Assembly (NCBI GenBank): GCA_910586195.1
Contig: CAJUHO010000005.1
Coordinates: forward strand, 1 to 63,578
Direction of reading: 5' to 3'
DNA length: 63,578 nucleotides
Origin: an uncultured Bacilli bacterium
Lineage (GTDB): Bacteria > Bacillota_I > Bacilli_A > RF39 > UBA660
Shown here: positions 53,711 through 62,805 of the stretch, in pieces
How positions within the stretch are numbered: position 1 is the stretch's first letter
Layout: the number at the start of each line of letters is the position of its first letter
Notes under the pieces: model-generated
What the model saw: the letters and a program-made list of their open reading frames with translations, nothing else
Database searches by the model: none
What the model was told of the DNA's origin: nothing
Translations under genes and position numbers: made by a program

Positions 53711-54583
53711 CTAAACATGATTTATAATACTGTCAATTATGTAAAATATATCTTCCCTTGCCTTATTTAAATTATATATAGCCTCTTGATTTTTTTCAAT
53801 TATATGATTGTACCAATTAATATTCACTCTTAAAGTATAAAATAAATGGTTTATATCATTTTCATATTGATAATAATATTTGTCAACAAGCAATTTAAAA
53901 ATTTTGGACATATCTTTACAATTAATAATTCTAGATATATCCATTAAAGGATCACCAATTTTAAAATCATCATAATCTATCAAGTATAAACTATTATCTT
54001 CTTTATTGATACAAACATTTAATGGAGTTACATCTGCATGAATAAGCGTTGTTTGAAAATCAATATATCTTTTTGATGATTCTTCTAATTTTTCCAGTAA
54101 AATTTTTTTTACATCATTCGTAATAAGATTTTGATTATATATATTTATTATTTTATCACTTATTTCTGAAAGATAGTAATCTTTCCAGTCTTTATAACCG
54201 TTTATACTAAAATCTACATATTCATGTTTAATTGAATGTATATTATCAAGAATATTTTTTAATTGTAACTCATAATCATTATTTTCTAAAGTACTATCAA
54301 TTTTTACCAAATCAATTCCATTTCCATTACCAAAGTAATCCAAAATTAAAACTTTATTATCTTCTGATAAATACTTCAACCCTATAATCTTTTTAAAATT
54401 ATCACCTAATATCGCTAATTTTTTAATATAAGGCTTTATTCTTTCTTCTGACAAAATTAGAGTGTAACATTTTCCTTTCATTTTTATTTTAAACTTTGAT
54501 TTTCGTCCATAATCTTGAATATTAAATACTTCAAATTCTTTACCTTCAAAGAAATTGTATTTTTTTAGTGCTTCTTCAATCAA
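53711..54583 (-). CDS. Aminoglycoside-phosphotransferase-fold protein (APH/choline-kinase family)
   Basis: 290 aa. The APH catalytic loop is TTLIHADVTPLNVCI (HxDxxxxN) and the metal-binding segment is LIDYDDFKIGDPLMDISRI, both in order. The N-lobe is poorly conserved. The family phosphorylates antibiotics, choline, thiamine or other small molecules; which one cannot be told. It starts with TTG after GATGAGGTAG. It lies at the end of the element, next to the recombinase, as cargo genes often do. Confidence 0.8.
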   Translation of the reverse strand: MIEEALKKYNFFEGKEFEVFNIQDYGRKSKFKIKMKGKCYTLILSEERIKPYIKKLAILGDNFKKIIGLKYLSEDNKVLILDYFGNGNGIDLVKIDSTLENNDYELQLKNILDNIHSIKHEYVDFSINGYKDWKDYYLSEISDKIINIYNQNLITNDVKKILLEKLEESSKRYIDFQTTLIHADVTPLNVCINKEDNSLYLIDYDDFKIGDPLMDISRIINCKDMSKIFKLLVDKYYYQYENDINHLFYTLRVNINWYNHIIEKNQEAIYNLNKAREDIFYIIDSIINHV

Positions 54584-54682
54584 ATATATCTACCTCATCT
54601 ATCGTAAATTGTAAAAAATAATATAAAAACTATATTATTACTAATTTTTCATTTAAGATTAAACATTTTTATATAAATTCAA

Positions 54683-56179
54683 TTATATTGAATAAAAAAT
54701 CAAAATTGGTGGAGCTGTTGTACCCTCAAGCGAACATAATACCAAATTCCTGTCTGGAAGCTTGATATTATTGGAGTCTTGGGTAGTATAATTTATCACC
54801 ATTTTATCATCATACAAGTAAATTCTGTAAATAAATGTATCAATTAGTAATCTTTTATACTTTTTAGTATTAACATTTCCTTTTTTAAGTTCTGTTAGAT
54901 AAAATCTTACTTCAGAAGCAGTTATAGGCATATTATTTGCTTCTTCATATTCTAATTGTGCTTTTAATCCTTTTTGTTGCTCTTGTGCTTTTTCTAATTC
55001 AGCTATTAGGAGATTTCTAACACTATCACTTGTTGCTTGTCTAACTGCAGTTAATAAACTTTCAATTTCTTTTTGACATTTCTTTAAAGATTTTTGAATT
55101 TTTTGAATTTCTGATAAATCCTTGTCTTTTTCTATAAACTCTATAACTTTATCAGCTATTATTCTAATATTTTCTTTAGTAAGCATTTTTCTTGTTTCAT
55201 TAACTACTAATTCTTCAATATATTCTCTATCTACCTTTTCTTTATTACAAGTCTTCAAACTTCCTTTAGAATTAACACATTTATAGTAATGATATTTATG
55301 TTTTGCTACTGCACCAGTCATTTTAGCACCACATAAACCACAATATAATTTATCTGTTAATAGGTAATCACTCTTTCTACTATGTGAAATATGCTTTTGT
55401 TCAACTAAATCCTGAACTTCTTCAAATGTTTTTTTATCTATTATTGCTGGTATTCTCACTGGCATTTCTTCTCCTTTAAACATATATATTCCAATATACT
55501 TTGGGTTGGTAACAATTCTTCTAATACTATTTTTATTAAACTCATTCCCACGAGATGTTTTAATACCATGCATATTTAAATATCTAACTATTTCAGCCAT
55601 AGAATTATTTTCATGATACATTTCAAATATCTTTTTTACATGGGGTGCTATTTCTTCATCAATTACTATTTCCTTATTAGAATTTGATTTATATCCTAAT
55701 GGTAAAGATAAGCCACCTATCGATAATCCTTTTTTTGCATTTGTTCTTAATCCATCTCTGATATTTTTTGCTGTATTTTTCGAATAATATTCATTTATTC
55801 CCCTCATTATATTTCTCATTAAAGAAGTAGTTGGATCCTCATCATCAACATTAACATTTTCTGTTGCAGACAAAACATCAACACCATTTTTACTAAGTAT
55901 CATTTCATTGATAACACTTTCATCACTATTACGAGCAAATCTTGAAAGATTATAAACTATAACATGACTAAAACTTTTTTTAGAACTATCTGATAACATT
56001 TGTTGAAATGCTTCCCTATTATCATTTGTCCCAGTTTTTGCTTTATCCTCATATATTTTAATTACATTCAAATTATTTTTTTTAGCATAACTTTTACATA
56101 TTTCAACTTGTGTTTCTATAGATTGTTCATTTTGACTATGCGAACTATATCTAGCATAAATAACAGAATTAGATTTCAT
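54683..56179 (-). CDS. Large serine recombinase (integrase of the mobile element)
   Basis: 498 aa. Resolvase catalytic domain with the nucleophile Ser12 in YARYSSHSQNEQS, IYEDKAKTGTN and VIVYNLSRFARNS. A recombinase domain follows (about 160-270, PLGYKSNSNK...RRIVTNPKYIG), then a zinc ribbon (CGLCGAKMTG...CVNSKG) and a coiled coil (about 370-430) that controls excision direction in this family. Large serine recombinases integrate and excise ICEs and phages at specific att sites. It starts one base from the end of the repressor gene, so they are cotranscribed. Confidence 0.95.
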   Translation of the reverse strand: MKSNSVIYARYSSHSQNEQSIETQVEICKSYAKKNNLNVIKIYEDKAKTGTNDNREAFQQMLSDSSKKSFSHVIVYNLSRFARNSDESVINEMILSKNGVDVLSATENVNVDDEDPTTSLMRNIMRGINEYYSKNTAKNIRDGLRTNAKKGLSIGGLSLPLGYKSNSNKEIVIDEEIAPHVKKIFEMYHENNSMAEIVRYLNMHGIKTSRGNEFNKNSIRRIVTNPKYIGIYMFKGEEMPVRIPAIIDKKTFEEVQDLVEQKHISHSRKSDYLLTDKLYCGLCGAKMTGAVAKHKYHYYKCVNSKGSLKTCNKEKVDREYIEELVVNETRKMLTKENIRIIADKVIEFIEKDKDLSEIQKIQKSLKKCQKEIESLLTAVRQATSDSVRNLLIAELEKAQEQQKGLKAQLEYEEANNMPITASEVRFYLTELKKGNVNTKKYKRLLIDTFIYRIYLYDDKMVINYTTQDSNNIKLPDRNLVLCSLEGTTAPPILIFYSI

Positions 56180-56850
56180 TATTTATCACCATACTTTCTA
56201 AATTTATTTGCTAATTCGTTTGACTCTGTAGATATTTTATATAAAGAAGTATAATCTCTTTCTTTAGGATAAAACTCCCAAGAAAAATCATCAACATTTT
56301 TTATCTTAGCACCTTTTGACTTAATATACTTTACATACTCATTGGTCATTTCTTTACCTTTCGCATTTAAATTATAATAATCAAAATATGAATGTAACAA
56401 ATTTATAAAGTAAGATGATAAGTTAGGTCCTAGAAAATTATTTAATACAAAAATGAATGTTTTATCATTCTCTTTTAATTTTTCTAACATATTTAAAGCA
56501 TCATCATTAAGACCAGTTAGTTCTTTTATATCATCATATGATGGTTTATAACTTTCTACTCCAAGATAAATATAATCTAACGAAACACCAAAAATATGCG
56601 ATATTGCAACTGCATTTTTTACGGATAGCGTACCACCACATTCAGCTGTACTAATAGTTTGTTTACCATTATCTTTACGCTTAGGGTCAATTTCATATTC
56701 CTTTTTTTCTTCTCCATAAAACTTTTTTATTTTATTATAAAGCTGTATTTGAGTCAAATTATTTTTTTCTCTAAGCTTAGTTAATCTATCACCTCTCTCA
56801 AAGTCTAATGGTTTAGATTTTTTTGTACTTTTATTTTTATCTTTATCCAT
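56179..56850 (-). CDS. XRE-family transcriptional repressor
   Basis: 223 aa. An N-terminal Lys-rich stretch, then a helix-turn-helix (RLTKLREKNNLTQIQLYNKIKKFY ... TISTAECGGTLSVKNAVAISHIFGVSLDYIY). The C-terminal part has no recognised fold. It probably represses the divergent early genes and its own operon with the recombinase, as CI-like regulators do; that is inference from position. Confidence 0.85.
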   Translation of the reverse strand: MDKDKNKSTKKSKPLDFERGDRLTKLREKNNLTQIQLYNKIKKFYGEEKKEYEIDPKRKDNGKQTISTAECGGTLSVKNAVAISHIFGVSLDYIYLGVESYKPSYDDIKELTGLNDDALNMLEKLKENDKTFIFVLNNFLGPNLSSYFINLLHSYFDYYNLNAKGKEMTNEYVKYIKSKGAKIKNVDDFSWEFYPKERDYTSLYKISTESNELANKFRKYGDK

Positions 56851-57049
56851 AACATGCCTCTTTTCTCTTAGTAAACAAATTATACCACAAGTGATTTAAA
56901 AAGTAATGTACTGATGTAGTTTTTTTTTACTTTTTTTAATGATACTATTTGTTTGTCGACAGAAAAAGGCCTTTATTCACGACAAAAGGAGTGATAAAAA
57001 ATGGTTACCTAAAAATTTGTTTATTCTGATTTAGAATAGGAGGTGCAAT
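56851..57049. promoter_or_regulatory. Divergent control region between repressor and replication genes
   Basis: On the minus strand TATAAT (56880-56885 region, reading GGTATAATTTG) serves the repressor-recombinase unit. The stretch holds a T-rich run, a candidate operator around AAGTAATGTACTG and TTTGTCGACAGA, and ends with AGGAGGTG before the first plus-strand gene. Operator identity is not established. Confidence 0.45.
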
Positions 57050-57202
57050 GTGATAATTAGTGATGAACAAATTAAACAAATAGCTAATAGTATTGTTTTT
57101 GATGTTCGGAACTATGTCAAAGAGCACCAAGAAGAATATGAGAAGTTTCTAGCAGAAGAAACTGCAAACCAAACTGAGCAAAGCTCAAAAAATCAAAATT
57201 AG
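57050..57202 (+). CDS. 50-residue protein, first gene of the replication unit
   Basis: GTG start after AGGAGGTG, 50 codons, TAG at 57200-57202. Predicted to be entirely helical and charged (SDEQIKQIANSIVFDVRNYV ... EHQEEYEKFLAEE). No family recognised. Short helical proteins at this place are common in phage and ICE early regions. Confidence 0.65.
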   Translation: MIISDEQIKQIANSIVFDVRNYVKEHQEEYEKFLAEETANQTEQSSKNQN

Positions 57203-57215
57203 AAAGAGGTCAATT

Positions 57216-57752
57216 ATGAAAAAAGAATTAAAATTTAATGAGAATTATATTAGTAGAACTGAGGATTTAGTAACACTAAATTTAGTTAGGCATTTAGTCT
57301 TCATAAGCAAGGATGAGATAACTATATCTAGTTTATATGATGATTTTGTAGATGTAACTCTTAATAGAATAGAAATGCTAAAGATAGCTAAATTTATCCG
57401 AGAAGATTATCCAAATCGTTCAACATTAAGTTTAGATAATATTACATTTAAAATCAACCCAAATTGGATGATAATTAGTAGAGGTAAAAATCTTGTAACT
57501 ATAAGACCAGAAATGTTCTGTAAAATAGTTGATTATATTGAAGAACATGAGCAACCTCAAATGAACGAGAGTAATACAACACAAGATATTTACAATTTTA
57601 TTATAAATTCTACTAATAATCCTACTGGAGCTGGAGAGGTAATAAAACCTATATCAGTAGAACAACAACCTAAAAAGATACAAAGTATCTATGACACGAT
57701 TATAGATACTATGAAGCAAGAAACAAAGGGAGAAAATGAGAATGGAAAATAA
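57216..57752 (+). CDS. Unknown protein upstream of the helicase
   Basis: 178 aa, soluble and acidic, with SLDNITFKINPNWMIISRGKN in the middle and a Gln/Asn-rich linker near 113-150. It might be an accessory replication or DNA-binding factor because it overlaps the helicase gene by 17 bp, but no domain is recognised. RBS AAAGAGG. Confidence 0.6.
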   Translation: MKKELKFNENYISRTEDLVTLNLVRHLVFISKDEITISSLYDDFVDVTLNRIEMLKIAKFIREDYPNRSTLSLDNITFKINPNWMIISRGKNLVTIRPEMFCKIVDYIEEHEQPQMNESNTTQDIYNFIINSTNNPTGAGEVIKPISVEQQPKKIQSIYDTIIDTMKQETKGENENGK

Positions 57753-58941
57753 TGTTAATAGCACTAGCTTAGCAGGTATACTTGCTAAGCTAACTGTACC
57801 TTATAATAATGAGGTACTTACAAATGATACAGAAGAATTAAGACTAGTAAATTACTTTTTTGATAGCATCAGCAGTCATAATAAAGAAGTAGAAACTTTA
57901 CTTTACGAAGTAATAGGGTATTCACTAACTAAAACAGCAAAACTTAATAAGGCTTTTATCTTTAAAGGTAACGGTCGCAACGGAAAGTCAAAAATCTTTC
58001 GTATAATAGAAGCTCTACTGGAAGTAGAGGAATGCTCTAACGAGAATGTATTTGAGACCAAACAATATTCTCAATGTTCCCATGAGCATTTAGAGAAGCT
58101 ATCAGGTAGTAAAGCTGGAAGCAAGACAACTATTAAAGCTCTTAGTGGGTGTTATGTCAATATAGCAGAAGATCAAAAGCAACCGAAGTATATTAATACT
58201 TCACTAATAACTAGGCTAATATCTGGAGAACCTATAGTTATAGAGCAAAAAGGACAAGAGCAAGAGGTTTTAGAACCTTTTGCTACTATGTTGTTCTCTG
58301 TAAATGAAGTAATTGACTTCAAAGAAACAGGGATATTTATAACTGATCGCTTTGTGGTCATACCATTTAATGAAACATTTACGGATAATAACAATAATCG
58401 TGATATTAATATTGGAGATAAGCTATGTGATAAGAAAGCACTACAGATTATAGCAAGTAGGGCTATACAAGCATTTGAAAAAGTGTTAGAAAATGGGAAA
58501 TTTACCATTCCACCTATTGTAGAACAAGAAACTAAAAACTATTTTTGGCAATGTAATAATGTATTGGAATTTTGTAGTGCAGTTCCCATAAAGGATATTA
58601 TAGTTAAATCTGAATATTATAAGGGTTATAAAGAATGGTGTAAGAACAATAATGAGGAAGCAGTAAGTAATGCTCAATTCGGAAAAGAGGTTTTAGCTCT
58701 AGGGTATAGAGCAGAACGATACTCATTTAGTGGTAAGAGAAATACTTATTATGCTTCTCCAGATTTCAATAATGATGATACTAAAAAAATATACAATGAT
58801 TATCTCGTAGGAATATGTGATGACGGAAAACGAAACTCTAAATATACAGATGAAGAACTAAAAGAAGCAAATGTAACTACTTTTAGTGATTACCTATATA
58901 AAAGACTTTTTAAAGAAAACAGCGACATTTGGAATAAATAA
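57736..58941 (+). CDS. D5/P4-type superfamily 3 replicative helicase
   Basis: 401 aa. Walker A FKGNGRNGKSKI (78-85 core), a Walker B-like acidic segment near GCYVNIAEDQKQPK, sensor residues in TMLFSVNEVIDFKETG and an arginine-finger-type DRFVVIPFN. A C-terminal winged helix (about 300-350, KSEYYKGYKEWCKNN) is typical of phage P4/poxvirus D5 helicases. The usual N-terminal primase domain is missing, so priming must come from elsewhere. It marks the element as self-replicating or phage-like. Confidence 0.88.
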   Translation: MRMENNVNSTSLAGILAKLTVPYNNEVLTNDTEELRLVNYFFDSISSHNKEVETLLYEVIGYSLTKTAKLNKAFIFKGNGRNGKSKIFRIIEALLEVEECSNENVFETKQYSQCSHEHLEKLSGSKAGSKTTIKALSGCYVNIAEDQKQPKYINTSLITRLISGEPIVIEQKGQEQEVLEPFATMLFSVNEVIDFKETGIFITDRFVVIPFNETFTDNNNNRDINIGDKLCDKKALQIIASRAIQAFEKVLENGKFTIPPIVEQETKNYFWQCNNVLEFCSAVPIKDIIVKSEYYKGYKEWCKNNNEEAVSNAQFGKEVLALGYRAERYSFSGKRNTYYASPDFNNDDTKKIYNDYLVGICDDGKRNSKYTDEELKEANVTTFSDYLYKRLFKENSDIWNK

Positions 58942-58961
58942 CTCTACAATGTCTGTATAAG

Positions 58962-58990
58962 GCTCTCTTAGGCTCTAGGAGAGCTTTCAT
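58962..58990 (+). terminator. Terminator-like hairpin after the helicase
   Basis: GCTCTC (58962-58967) and GAGAGC (58979-58984) followed by TTTC; a weak T run. Confidence 0.4.
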
Positions 58991-59093
58991 TATATAAGAC
59001 GATAAAATTTTTGTAAAATAAGGTATGCCTCTGTAGGGCTTATAGAAGTTCTAGAAGAAGTTTTATTATAGGGTTATACTAGCAGATAATAAA

Positions 59094-59126
59094 AGAGCTA
59101 GATCCATTTGGTGCTAGCTCTTTATT
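59094..59126 (+). terminator. Intrinsic terminator abutting the first 35-bp repeat
   Basis: AGAGCTAG (59094-59101) and CTAGCTCT (59114-59121), then T-rich DNA. The repeat at 59121-59155 starts within it. Confidence 0.7.
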
Positions 59127-59155
59127 ATTGGAATTTTACTATGCCACTATGCCAT
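59121..59155 (+). repeat. 35-bp direct repeat, copy 1
   Basis: Begins TTTATTATTGG and ends with an internal tandem CTATGCCACTATGCCAT. An exact second copy is at 63319-63353. A palindrome follows exactly 45 bp downstream of each copy. Confidence 0.9.
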
Positions 59156-59200
59156 TCATTAGTAAATATTTTTTCTTATTTACCTTTGATAGTTCTTGTT

Positions 59201-59227
59201 ATATTTATATACGAAGTATATAAATAT
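59201..59227. repeat. 27-bp perfect palindrome, copy 1
   Basis: Arms ATATTTATATAC and GTATATAAATAT around a GAA centre. Read as single strand it makes a 12-pair stem closed by C-GAA-G. Copies at 59386-59412 and 63399-63425 are identical. Confidence 0.92.
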
Positions 59228-59385
59228 CCAATAATTAGAATTTTATAAGTCGAAAGTTATATTATTTTCTTACATAAAAAATACATTGTACCAGCTGAAT
59301 AATAAAGGTGTTAGAATAAGGAAAATGTCTATAACTATTACTAATAAAACATAATACACCAATAGCATCAACTAGTACAATGCTT

Positions 59386-59412
59386 ATATTTATATACGAA
59401 GTATATAAATAT
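59386..59412. repeat. 27-bp perfect palindrome, copy 2
   Basis: Identical to copy 1. It lies 20 bp from the 3' end of the clpP-like gene, with no 35-bp repeat beside it. The 59228-59385 stretch contains no gene. Confidence 0.92.
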
Positions 59413-59431
59413 CTAATAATCATTTCTAATC

Positions 59432-60049
59432 TTATGGAGCTATAGTTTTTGTTAGCACTTTATCTATCAATCCATATTTCAGGCTTTCTTCTGCATCTAA
59501 CCATTTGTCCTTTAATTGAATGTCTTGTCTAACCTGCTCTATACTCTTGCCAGTATTATCTGCTAGTATCTTAATAATACGCTCATTTAAAGTATTAGTG
59601 TGTTCAAAGTCAACTTTTATTTCTCCAACTTTACCGAAACTCCACGATGATACTTCGTGTATCATAGCTTCACTATTTGGAGTAATATATCGTTTGCCTT
59701 TTGTTCCACCACTAAGCAGAACAGCTGCCATTGAAGCACAACGACCTAAACATATTGTAACTACATCACTTTTAACCATCTGCATTGTATCGTAAATCGC
59801 TATACCATCTGAAACATTTCCACCTGGGGAATTGATATAGAATATTATATCCTTTTTACTTTTCATAGCATCTAGTTTTAAAAATTGTTCTGTAATTGCT
59901 TCTGCAACTTCTTTATCAATAGCTTTATTTAATCGAATGACACGGTTGTCAAACAAGTTAATGTCGGTAGGGGTTTTAGGTTTAGTTTCTTTCTTTTTCT
60001 TCTTTTTAGTTTTAGCTTTTGCTTTAGTTTTCTTTTTATTTTCATCCAT
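59432..60049 (-). CDS. ClpP-family serine protease with Lys-rich N-terminal extension
   Basis: 205 aa. The ClpP fold has Ser106 in GRCASMAAV, His131 in MIHEVSS and an Asp in the RQDIQLKD segment (176 or 181), so the triad is intact. The FYINSPGGNVSDG strand is conserved. Residues 5-28 are a run of Lys and Thr (KAKTKKKKKKETKPKT) absent from housekeeping ClpP. The start ATG is two bases after the ssb stop, with AGGCGAA upstream. An ATPase such as the chromosomal ClpC is needed for unfolding, if this one uses it at all. Phage head-maturation ClpP proteases are an alternative, but no capsid genes are seen here. Confidence 0.88.
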   Translation of the reverse strand: MDENKKKTKAKAKTKKKKKKETKPKTPTDINLFDNRVIRLNKAIDKEVAEAITEQFLKLDAMKSKKDIIFYINSPGGNVSDGIAIYDTMQMVKSDVVTICLGRCASMAAVLLSGGTKGKRYITPNSEAMIHEVSSWSFGKVGEIKVDFEHTNTLNERIIKILADNTGKSIEQVRQDIQLKDKWLDAEESLKYGLIDKVLTKTIAP

Positions 60050-60050
60050 T

Positions 60051-60353
60051 TTAGTTCGCCTCTTTACTTGATAAGAAAGTAACTCTTTCTGCAATTATTT
60101 CAATTTTATCTGCTATATTTTGTATTCTTCCTTTAACACCAACTAAATCGCCTTTTTTACAATATTCACAAGTGCTTACTGCTATTGTATTCCATAAGAC
60201 ACAGGGAATAAAATCAGTTTCATATTCTCCGTTTTCATTCTTGTAGCTTCTAGGTACTGCTAATTTTATTAAAGTAAACTTTCTTTCATTTTCTGTTTCA
60301 TTTATTTGTGGGTCTGAAACAATACGACCAACTAATACTGTTTGATTTAACAT
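60051..60353 (-). CDS. Short single-stranded DNA-binding protein
   Basis: 100 aa, an OB-fold SSB: NQTVLVGRIVSDPQIN, KLAVPRSYKNENGEYETDFIPCVLW and KKGDLVGVKGRIQ. The C-terminal acidic tail that binds other repair proteins in housekeeping SSB is missing. It supports element replication or transfer and sits directly between the nuclease and the ClpP gene. Confidence 0.9.
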   Translation of the reverse strand: MLNQTVLVGRIVSDPQINETENERKFTLIKLAVPRSYKNENGEYETDFIPCVLWNTIAVSTCEYCKKGDLVGVKGRIQNIADKIEIIAERVTFLSSKEAN

Positions 60354-60382
60354 TATATCTCAAATCCTTTCTATAATCTATT

Positions 60383-61567
60383 TTAAATTTTGTATGATTT
60401 CTTAGTTTTTAAATGTTCAATTTTATATGGTAGATTTAACTTGTCAAAGTCGTGTGTATCTTCTCCGTGTATAGGAATTATTACTTTAGGCTTAACAATA
60501 TTACAAACTTCTTTAATTCCTTTAGAAGTAGCATGACCACTAGTGTGTAAGTAAACATATTCTTTTGGAACAAAATTAACAATACTCTCATCAGCATTTT
60601 CTCCCTGTAAGTATCCTAACCATTGAGAATAAATGAATAAGCTATCTTTGAAGTTAGGGCTATGAATAAACCTCTTTGAAAAGTAATTGCTTCGTACTAA
60701 CATACAAAAACCTTTATCAACCATTTCTTCATAATACTTGCCATCAAAACTTTTAACTTCTGAGAAATCGTAGTAATCTTTATATTTCTTACTAGTCTTT
60801 GTTACATAGTCAAGTATTTCCTTTTGGTACACATCACATATAAATAGTTTGTTTCCAGCTTTTTTATTAGCATGATAGAATGAAGCTATTCTATCAATAT
60901 TAGTAGAAGCACACATTATAAAGACATACTTGTTATTCTTTATTAAGCTAAAGGCTTCTTCTTGTAGCATTAACTCGGACATAAAAACTTCATCTAATCT
61001 TGAAAGAGTAGTATGTTCACAAATGAGTATATCAACATTTCCTATTTCTTTAAGTATTGTAGGTAGGTCATCATCAGGACCATGTGTACGGAAATCTCCA
61101 GTATGTAAAACTCTTTTCCCATCTGCTTCAATAAGAAACATATAACTATCAAAAGCAGAATGATTAACACGAATAGGGGTTATTTTCATATCTCCAATTT
61201 GAAGTGGTACATCTTGCTTAAATGTTTTGAAAGTCTTTAATCTATCAATATGAGCTTGTGTAACTTCGGCAATATTAGGCTCTTTCATTTTCTTTTGATA
61301 GATCGTGAATATTTCTTTTGCTTGTTCTCCTATGTAAATGGGAACTTTCTTTTTAACTTGCATATATTCGCCAATATGGTCTAAATGATAATGAGTTATA
61401 AAAACAGCATCACATTTTTTACTAATATTAGCAACATTCACTTTTACTTTGCTTTCACAATTTGGTAGATTTGAACCAACATCAATAAGAATTCTAGTTT
61501 TCTTACTTTTGATTTCAGTTACACTACCACCAATTTGATTAATCCCCCTATGAATTTTCACTTGCAT
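60383..61567 (-). CDS. RNase J-like metallo-beta-lactamase-fold nuclease
   Basis: 394 aa. Metal-binding HYHLDH near residue 60, then HSAFDSYMF, HTGDFR (Asp), and a C-terminal HTSGHA with IIPIHGED, the order found in RNase J and beta-CASP enzymes. The start is ATG 61567, spaced from AAGGAG; an ATG two codons upstream is too close. The long C-terminal domain of housekeeping RNase J is absent. RNA or DNA could be the substrate. Confidence 0.8.
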   Translation of the reverse strand: MQVKIHRGINQIGGSVTEIKSKKTRILIDVGSNLPNCESKVKVNVANISKKCDAVFITHYHLDHIGEYMQVKKKVPIYIGEQAKEIFTIYQKKMKEPNIAEVTQAHIDRLKTFKTFKQDVPLQIGDMKITPIRVNHSAFDSYMFLIEADGKRVLHTGDFRTHGPDDDLPTILKEIGNVDILICEHTTLSRLDEVFMSELMLQEEAFSLIKNNKYVFIMCASTNIDRIASFYHANKKAGNKLFICDVYQKEILDYVTKTSKKYKDYYDFSEVKSFDGKYYEEMVDKGFCMLVRSNYFSKRFIHSPNFKDSLFIYSQWLGYLQGENADESIVNFVPKEYVYLHTSGHATSKGIKEVCNIVKPKVIIPIHGEDTHDFDKLNLPYKIEHLKTKKSYKI

Positions 61568-61665
61568 AGACATTCTCCTTTCTATAAATAAAATACCATA
61601 ATTATTTTTATAAGTTTTAACACAAAATAAAACCCATTATCCAAGTAGATAATGGGAGGAAACTT

Positions 61666-62127
61666 TTAATTCTTAGAAAGATTTTGAAGAAATTCAAAAG
61701 TAGTATCATTTATTTGAAATTTAGTTGTAGTATTAGATATAGTTACTTTTTCAACTTTAGAAGTAGATTTTGCCCAAGTAATATTTAAATTGTTCTTGTC
61801 TTTATTAAATTCAACTATACAACTACCTACTTTTTCTTCTCCAATGTAGAAATTGCAATTTGGATTAGATAGTGAACTGTCATTATCAGGGTCAACAATT
61901 ATTAAAGTATAGCCACTAGCACTTTTCCAAGCACTGTGATAAATATTTTTGATATTATCGTTATCATTAGTATTGTTATTAGTATCCTTTTTGCTATCAG
62001 AAAAAGCAATTACACCAAATATTACTGCTCCAATAACTATTCCAAATACTATTATTAGAATATTTGATAGTGTATTATTTTTATTTTTTAAATTTTCGTT
62101 TTTTACTTCTTTATTTTCCATTCTCAT
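61666..62127 (-). CDS. Single-span membrane protein, unknown
   Basis: 153 aa. A polar N-terminus (MRMENKEVKNEN), one span (about 21-43, ILIIVFGIVIGAVIFGVIAF), an Asn/Asp-rich linker, and an extracytoplasmic domain with beta-strand character (SGYTLIIVDPDNDSSL ... EKVTISNTTTKFQIND). No family recognised. Second ATG 62121 is also possible. It follows the lipoprotein gene by 8 bp. Confidence 0.7.
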   Translation of the reverse strand: MRMENKEVKNENLKNKNNTLSNILIIVFGIVIGAVIFGVIAFSDSKKDTNNNTNDNDNIKNIYHSAWKSASGYTLIIVDPDNDSSLSNPNCNFYIGEEKVGSCIVEFNKDKNNLNITWAKSTSKVEKVTISNTTTKFQINDTTFEFLQNLSKN

Positions 62128-62135
62128 TTTCTCCT

Positions 62136-62783
62136 TTATTCTATTTCACAAACAAAGCCATTATTGTTAGTATATTCTAAAAATCCTTTAACATCCAATA
62201 TAAGTTTTTCATCAACATTATTACCAATAGCTCCACCTTTTTCTAACAGAATATTTTTTAAATATTCATCACTAGAATTTTCTATATCAATTATAGTAGA
62301 TGTACTTACACTATAAGTATTCTTATCATATTTTACCTCTTTTTTTAAACCTCTATAAAAATCATTATTATTATTGATTTCTCTAGCATTTTCTAAAAGC
62401 CCATTATAATATTCTTTAAGTGTATTTTCTGCTTGGACTAGTTGCGAATTAGTATAATTTGAAGTGTTGATTTGTTCAATTTTCAAATTTATCACTTTTG
62501 TTAATTTATTAGTATTTTTATTATAGAATAAATTCCAATATTCCATAACATTTGTAGTGTCATTTAAGTCTACCTTTGTTAAGCAATTTATTTTGCTTAA
62601 ATTATTATCTTCATTATCCGTTTTAATATTTTGGTCTTTTTCTTGTTTATCTTCAGTTTCTATTGCTTCTTTTACCTGTGGTATATTTTTCTTTTCTGAC
62701 ATTTCTTTGCTTGTTTCACTACAACCAGTTAAACTTATTATAAGACATCCACCTAATAATAGCATAAGTAATTTCTTTTTCAT
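62136..62783 (-). CDS. Predicted lipoprotein, unknown function
   Basis: 215 aa. Signal sequence MKKKLLMLLLGGCLIISLTGC with lipobox LTGC (Cys21), then an acidic, Asn-rich mature part. It is placed on the outer membrane face. First gene of the minus-strand operon; the start ATG 62783 has AAGAAGTG ahead. Its mRNA leader is highly structured. Confidence 0.8.
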   Translation of the reverse strand: MKKKLLMLLLGGCLIISLTGCSETSKEMSEKKNIPQVKEAIETEDKQEKDQNIKTDNEDNNLSKINCLTKVDLNDTTNVMEYWNLFYNKNTNKLTKVINLKIEQINTSNYTNSQLVQAENTLKEYYNGLLENAREINNNNDFYRGLKKEVKYDKNTYSVSTSTIIDIENSSDEYLKNILLEKGGAIGNNVDEKLILDVKGFLEYTNNNGFVCEIE

Positions 62784-62805
62784 TATTTCACTTCTTTCTA
62801 ATATT

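Noticed and set aside
59201..59227. Similarity of the palindrome core (TATACGAAGT) to a loxP half-site
   Set aside because: Ten matching bases in AT-rich DNA, but the arrangement differs: loxP has two arms around an 8-bp spacer, and no tyrosine recombinase is encoded in the window.
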